From assembly GCA_022316685.1 (NCBI GenBank), contig JAKJHU010000037.1, positions 22,157,188 to 22,221,187 of the forward strand: a stretch of 64,000 nt of DNA, in the 5' to 3' direction. This DNA is from Progne subis subis (Eukaryota; Chordata; Aves; Passeriformes; Hirundinidae). Under the pieces are notes generated by a model. That model searched no databases and was not told where the DNA came from. It saw nothing but the letters and a program-made list of their open reading frames with translations. The position numbers were made by a program, and so were the translations under genes. Shown piece by piece: positions 58,361 to 64,000 of the stretch (its first letter is position 1; every line of letters starts with the position of its first letter).

Positions 58361-61300
58361 ATCTAAGAGACAACTGTCCTATGTACTTAGGGACCTGAGA
58401 TTTTTTCTGTCCCTTCTGTTCCTTAATGGATATTCTCCAAGCAACCCTGGGAAGTAATCTCTGCCCTTTCAGAACTGAGCAGGTAAACCAGCCAATTATC
58501 AAAGCTCTCAAGGTATTTATAACATAGATTGTAAGTGCTGGAAAATTAAATAAAACCAAAGAAGCACAAAAAAGCATAAATTTTATCAGCTTGAATATCA
58601 GGGAGTTGGTGATGAACATTTTATTAATGCTAATAAGAGTGCAAATGTATTGCCATTTTGTTTAGAAAGTCTATGTTTTGGAGGCTAATAACCCTAATTT
58701 CAAAACTGATGAGCACACTACAAGACTCAGATTGAAATAACAAAAAATATTTAATTTCTTAAATTTTCTTATCCCAATTATTTTGGGCTTGTTAAAAATT
58801 TGGGTAGAAATTGAAAGGGAAAAGCACTTTGGAAAGCTAAAATGGTTAGATGAGAGAGAAATGTAGTTCAGTCTTTTTCTTATATGTTGAAATGCAAGAA
58901 ACCTCAACATTACTGGCATTATGGTAAATGCAATCTGTTGGTGAATTTCAGCTGCAATTTCTCATGTGAAAAGACTGTAAAATCAGAATTAGTACAATAC
59001 AAAGTGCAGAAGTTATTATTATTTTTAAATTATACTAAGCAGTACAAATACAGAAAAATTCTGCAGTATTACAGCAACCTTACACTGAATAATGATGGCA
59101 GTGAACAACACCCCATGGCTAACATTTTGTGCATCTGCTGGTGATGACCCTGCCACTCCAGAGACAGGACAGGATGTTGCCTCTTCCTGAAAGAGAGATG
59201 CCAGTGTTTGGTAAATTTATGTGTGGGACACAGTGAAGACAAGACAGGAAAGACTATGGCAGGCACAGAAACCTTTATGTGGCATTAAGTCTTTAAATAA
59301 GCATGGGCTGGTACTTAAGAGAGCAGGAACTTACCTTTTGTAAGACCCACAGCCTCAGATTCTCCATGTGGATGTAGTAAGGAATCAAAGCTTTTTTCTG
59401 TTAAGTTTATATAAGAAGTCGATAATATGAAGTCATTAATTCATCTGTTAATGAAATTTATTGATTCCCTATTTTAAACCAGTAAACCAATTATAAAACT
59501 TTATTTATCAGCCTATTACCCAAGAGCACTTACAGTAATAAAAATAGTCAGCAATATTTCATTTTGTTAAAACATTATAAAAAGCAGAAAGCATCTGTTG
59601 AAATTCATGTACCATACATTCTGGAAAATGTCCAGTTGGGATTAGGAACTGTAGTACTTGAAGACCAGACACTCATTCACAGCAACATCTAAATAAATTG
59701 CCTGATTGGTGGGTCCTAGGAGGATGCCTGTGTCTTTGTGCTTGTACATGGACAAGTTAATGGAAAGATATAGTAAATATCAGACCTTGCAGACTGACAG
59801 AGTTTGTGCTCCTGTTAACCTTGTTTCTGTCCCTTAGGTACACATCCTACCGTGACATGGTTATGGATCCAGAGGAGAGTTTTCCATGAGAGGAAACGGC
59901 AGAAGCAGGGTTGCTTTTGTCACTATAGTTGAGATATAGCCCATTCTTTACATGCTGTGAGCACATAATTTCTTGTGACTTCTAGGTTTTGAGCCTTGTG
60001 TAGAAACTGACTCCATAACTATTCAAGTTAATGACACAGGACAAGGAAACTGTCTCAATTATTATCACATAATTCCAGCACATTGCTGAAACAAATAAAA
60101 ATTTGTTAGCATGCTTCCTGGCATAACTTCAATTCAGGGCAAGTAATTTTTCTTACACAATTCCTGAGTGTGGTGTTGGGGCTGGCATAGAGAAGGGCTT
60201 CAGTCCACAGGTCCATGTGAGGCAGACTGCTCTGGAAAGCAGAAAGTATATCCACATGCTATGGTTAGAAAGCACTCTCTGACCTTTCCCAGAAACCAGA
60301 CCCGGTTCTATGTGTTTATAGCTATGCAGCTGGTGATCTCACTCTGCTTGCCAGCTCACCTTAGATGACATGCCCTCTTTAACAGGTCATGCGTATGAAA
60401 CAGGTTCTCTCTTTTCTCCCACTGACATCAAGTATTATGAGCCTTTGAGAAGAGGAGCTAAGGACCTGATACAATCTTGAGCAGGAGAAGGAGCAAGAGC
60501 AAACAGTAATGAACATGCTCTCTCTCTAATTTTCTTTGATCTGCAGTAGGAGAGAGGTGGTAGGGGAAGAGTGTTGCTGACTTCAGTGCCTCGGCTGAGA
60601 AGACAAGAAAATGAAAAGGCCTCACTACAATCAGATGAGCTAACTGGGGAAAAGGTGAAACAATAGTATTTTGGTAAGGACTGAAGTGAATAACTCAGCT
60701 AGTGATATGAATCATTACACACCAATTAGCCCAACTCTGCCGCCCTTCTGGGATTTTCAAGAAGAAAAGCATGATAAAAGACTTTCTGAAATTCTAAGCA
60801 TACATATGCACTTGCATATGCAACTATTTTAATAATATAAATACTAGGGAGGTCTACACTAGATGTCTCATAAGCAGTTGGTGTTAGTGGGTCACAGTTA
60901 CTGTTAATATTCCTAGCATGTTCTTCTAGGTAATAGCTCAAAGATTATGTGCATGCTTTAAAGAATATAGTTGAGACTGGCTTATGATGAAGAATAGCTT
61001 ACTTGGTTATGTGTCTTAATAGAAAGTATGTAAAAGTAATTTATGTTCATGGCAGGGATGAGATTTTGAGCAGAAAACACACTTATAGCATCTTCAACTA
61101 ATTTATCAGCATGTTAGAACTATTTCAATGGCACAAGAAGAATATGCCAGGATATCCTGCATGCAAAATCTGATTCTTACTGGTTTTTCAAAAGATGTTC
61201 TGCGTAACATAAAGGAGAGTGTATTAAATGTCTAACACAAGCTAATTTGTGTACACCAGAGAAAAGTGGAGACTGGATTATTAATCAGTCACTGATTGAT

Positions 61301-61873
61301 CAGAAACTGATAAATTCCATTAAAAAACCCTTTGAAGAAGGTAATGAATTGGACACGGTGCCTATGGCACTATGCATTAATACAGAAATTATTTTTGCTT
61401 TCAAGATATATTTGACAACATTAGACATTACTAGCTTGAAGTAATCTGCCTTTGCCTATCTCACTGTGCAGTCAGGACAAACCATTTAAGATGACCTGCT
61501 GAATTGCTGGGTTCTACATTGTTGTGGATGAGAAAAACAGGGTCACTGGCAAAGATACTGCTCTCCATCATGTGGCAGTGATCAGCCAGCCATTACAGAA
61601 AGCTGCTTGTGCATTGCCTTTTTCTCCTTTGCCTGTGCCACAATTTTTTTTTTTTTTTTTGTATTTCAGCCTGGCTTTAATTGCCAGGTTCAAGCAACAG
61701 CACATAAATAATCATCTCTGTAGAAAATCAGCTTTATCCTTCACCTTTACAGTTTGGACAGATCTGGGCAGAGTCCTAATCCTAGACTCTGGCAGAGTTG
61801 TGAACCTCAGATTAAAGGGAAAACTAAAGGTGACTATGTTCCAGTACTGCAGAGTTACTGATGAATTTTTAAA

Positions 61874-61899
61874 ATATATATATATATATATATATATAT
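61874..61899 (+). repeat. (AT)13 microsatellite
   Basis: Thirteen AT units. The overlapping ORFs end in an artefactual Ile-Tyr repeat. Confidence 0.95.
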
Positions 61900-62084
61900 G
61901 AATACTGTACATATAGGATGAAGAAAAGTGCATTAAACTGTAATTACACTTAATGAAACAGAATCTCTTTCAAGAAATATATAAATTATAAGAGGTAGGG
62001 GGTTGTCCCTCCTGAGTGCCAAAGAAATACAATATGTAAAAGCATACTTCATATCTACACAAGAATCTTAACATGGAGATTAAC

Positions 62085-62305
62085 AGAAAACTGGACTGGA
62101 ATGGATCCAAAGAGGTCGATCAGACTATGCCCTGCTCCGAGGCAGAAAAAGCTCTATATAAATCATCTCTGACAGATGGCTGTGCTATGTCCTACTCAAA
62201 AAGCCCCCAGTGAGGCAGACGTGATAGCTCCCTGGGCAGTCTTCATCACTCAATGATCTTCCTATTAGGGAGTTTATCCCTCACTGTACTGCAAGATCCT
62301 GCTTC
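62085..62305 (-). mobile_element. Old CR1/L3-type LINE remnant
   Basis: AATCATCTCTGACAGATGGC, GCCCCCAGTGAGGCAGACG, GCTCCCTGGGCAGTCTTCAT and TTCCTATTAGGGAGTTTATC follow the reverse of an ancient CR1 3' region (CCTCCAGTGA...TCCCTAGGCAGCC...TTAGGAAGTTTTTCC). Divergence is high. Confidence 0.6.
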
Positions 62306-62333
62306 TTTTCCTGTTGTTGCTTGATCAAGATAC

Positions 62334-62361
<28 letters not shown>
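62334..62361 (+). repeat. A28 run
   Basis: Twenty-eight A just right of the old CR1 remnant. Confidence 0.95.
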
Positions 62362-62365
<4 letters not shown>

Positions 62366-64000
62366 TTTATTCCCTTTCTCTTTGCAACAAGCATGTGCTG
62401 CAGAAGAGCAGAACACTCTTAGGAGAGTGCTCTACATGGAGACTGTGGCAAGGGCCATACTGTTTTTCCAAACCCAGCAAAGTTGGGAAGCGTGTCCAGT
62501 TAAACTCATGTAATGAGTTGTCTGTCTTATATGTCTATGCCTAAGTTACTGAACAGAAAGCTAAAGTAATCTAAACCTGCTGGTACGTCCCCACAATCTT
62601 TCGCAACGCAAGCAGACAAATACTCTGTACTCCTTCTGCCCTGGCCACAGAGTGGGCATTTGCTAGCTGTGTGGGATGGATCACCTTAGCAGGACAGCGT
62701 TGTTGAGCCTGCTGGTCTGTGTTAACTCATAACACAGCCAGAGCAAGCTCACATCCTTCCAGAGCTGCCTTTTTTAGTACTAAAGGACTGCTGGTATGGG
62801 GAGGTTAGTGTGAGTCAAGTCAGGAGACAGGCATGGCTGCTCCATAAGAAATATCTGTGCAGGAGGCATGCGCAGAAAATCAGGAATGAAGGAGCAGCAG
62901 GCTGACTAATTAAAATACTTCTCCCTGTTTTTGTGACCCAATTATGGAGTGCTGTGTACTGGGTAACAGCACGAAAATCAGACCACCCTGTGCCTTGGGT
63001 GACCTGGCAGGAGCTCAGATGCAATATGACGCAAAAGAAACACAGCACCAGCACAAGGCTGTACATGGACACTGTCTGGTGCCTAGAGGGGCCTGCTAGC
63101 TGCAGAGTAATCACCCTGGCTCCTGAGAAGCTCTAAATGTTGGATATGAGGTTCTTTTAGTTAGTGAGTCCATGCACAAGTAGGTTCATAAACGAATGAG
63201 ACCTCCAGGAGAAGGATGTGTGAGGTGCAGGAAAGGTAATGCCCTCTAATTTCATACACTCCCTCATTTCTCAAAAATGTGATTTTTTGTGTTAGCCCCA
63301 GAAATACTTCTGTGTGATGCAGCTGACTTGTCATTAATTATGGGGCAAATTATACAATCTTAATGTACATTATGGAGGAAGTGGAACATGGCATAACCTA
63401 GCACACTGATGTCCCCATGTAGATGCGCTCACATAGGTAAAAGTTGAATTTAGGTCCAACGTTTATCTTTCACCTGACATTTTATCTTTCCTCTTTTCTG
63501 CTTTTTTCACTATGTTTCTAACCAATATCAGTTTCCTCAGTGGAGGGTAACGGTTCAATATCTTTCGCGTGTGATTGAAATTTAAGACTTTACCCTTCCT
63601 TAATACTAAAGGTAAACTAAAAAACTGGAAAAGTACACAAATTTAGGTTTATTACCTTCTCTAATCTAATCTTAATATTCATCCTTTATAGCATATATGA
63701 GTCATAAAACTATGTGCTGATAAAAGATAATTTTAAGAACAAGAAATACTGCTGAGTGGTTGAGTCAGCAGGTTTTGTCCGAACAATTAATTTTCTAGCT
63801 TTTATGCTTGCATCCACATTAAAACAGTGAACACATTATTCTACCAAAGAATCCCCATCCCTACCAACTGAATAAAATAAAAATCAAGTAATGAGCTAGG
63901 TAGAACTGTGAGACATGCACAGGCAAACACATTTTTCTCAGAACCTTTACTGTGTCTCTTTTCACTTCTATGCATACATTAATATTCTGAATACATGACA
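62362..64000. other. Right-hand intergenic end
   Basis: No gene or repeat recognised. ORFs of 99 codons or fewer without protein character. Confidence 0.55.

Larger units (their letters stand above)
56786..62084. other. Intergenic, nothing recognised
   Basis: AT-rich unique-looking DNA with a short CT-rich stretch at 57240-57276, the T-rich stretch at 58.3 kb and the (AT)13 tract. A 125-codon ORF at 61524-61901 is built partly from simple repeats. Confidence 0.55.

Noticed and set aside
1..64000. tRNA, rRNA or other classical RNA genes
   Set aside because: No tRNA A/B box pair with a foldable cloverleaf and no rRNA segment was recognised by eye. Small RNAs such as miRNAs cannot be excluded without a covariance search.

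Overview
This window is vertebrate nuclear DNA, almost certainly from a bird. The evidence is one intron-containing vertebrate gene (SNAI2, also called Slug), many 5'-truncated CR1 LINE copies carrying the typical avian CR1 3' tail, and ERVL-like LTRs of a type common in bird genomes. Nothing prokaryotic, plasmid-like or phage-like is present.

The only gene I can support is SNAI2 on the minus strand, about 12.1-15.75 kb. Three coding exons (15471-15549, 14350-14895, 13203-13384) join with canonical GT/AG boundaries into a 268-codon reading frame. The product has an N-terminal SNAG repressor motif, the Slug-specific linker and five zinc fingers. The 3' UTR is about 1.1 kb and ends at an AATAAA at 12118-12123 (minus strand). 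The first exon lies in a CpG island. A CACCTG E-box sits at 15778-15783, and a roughly 130-bp homopyrimidine tract lies a few hundred bases further upstream.

The rest is a gene desert, as expected around SNAI2, a developmental transcription factor usually flanked by long regulatory intervals. From left to right it holds: an ERVL-like solo LTR with a perfect 5-bp target duplication (4193-4725); a T59 homopolymer and a CR1 (8.2-9.1 kb); SNAI2; an isolated second CpG island at 20.4-20.7 kb followed by a TTCA microsatellite and two back-to-back CR1s; a probable ERV LTR (25.2-25.5 kb); a possible conserved noncoding element (26.1 kb); an inverted pair of LTR copies next to a CR1 (28.9-30.5 kb); a CR1 that has lost its reverse transcriptase region (38.6-39.7 kb); a three-copy tandem array of ~0.42-kb units with hairpins at the junctions (42.05-43.28 kb); CR1 fragments (48.0 and 49.2 kb); a 53-bp inverted repeat with arms 1 kb apart (51.1/52.2 kb); a 1.49-kb element with TG...CA ends and perfect 5-bp target duplications (53.4-54.9 kb); a CR1 split by a ~0.5-kb LTR-like insertion (55.8-56.8 kb); and an old CR1 remnant (62.1 kb).

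The most unusual structures are the 42-kb hairpin-junction array, the 53.4-kb TSD-flanked element, the inverted LTR pair and the orphan CpG island. No new protein-coding system was found. The remaining long ORFs are about as long as chance allows in 64 kb of non-coding DNA.
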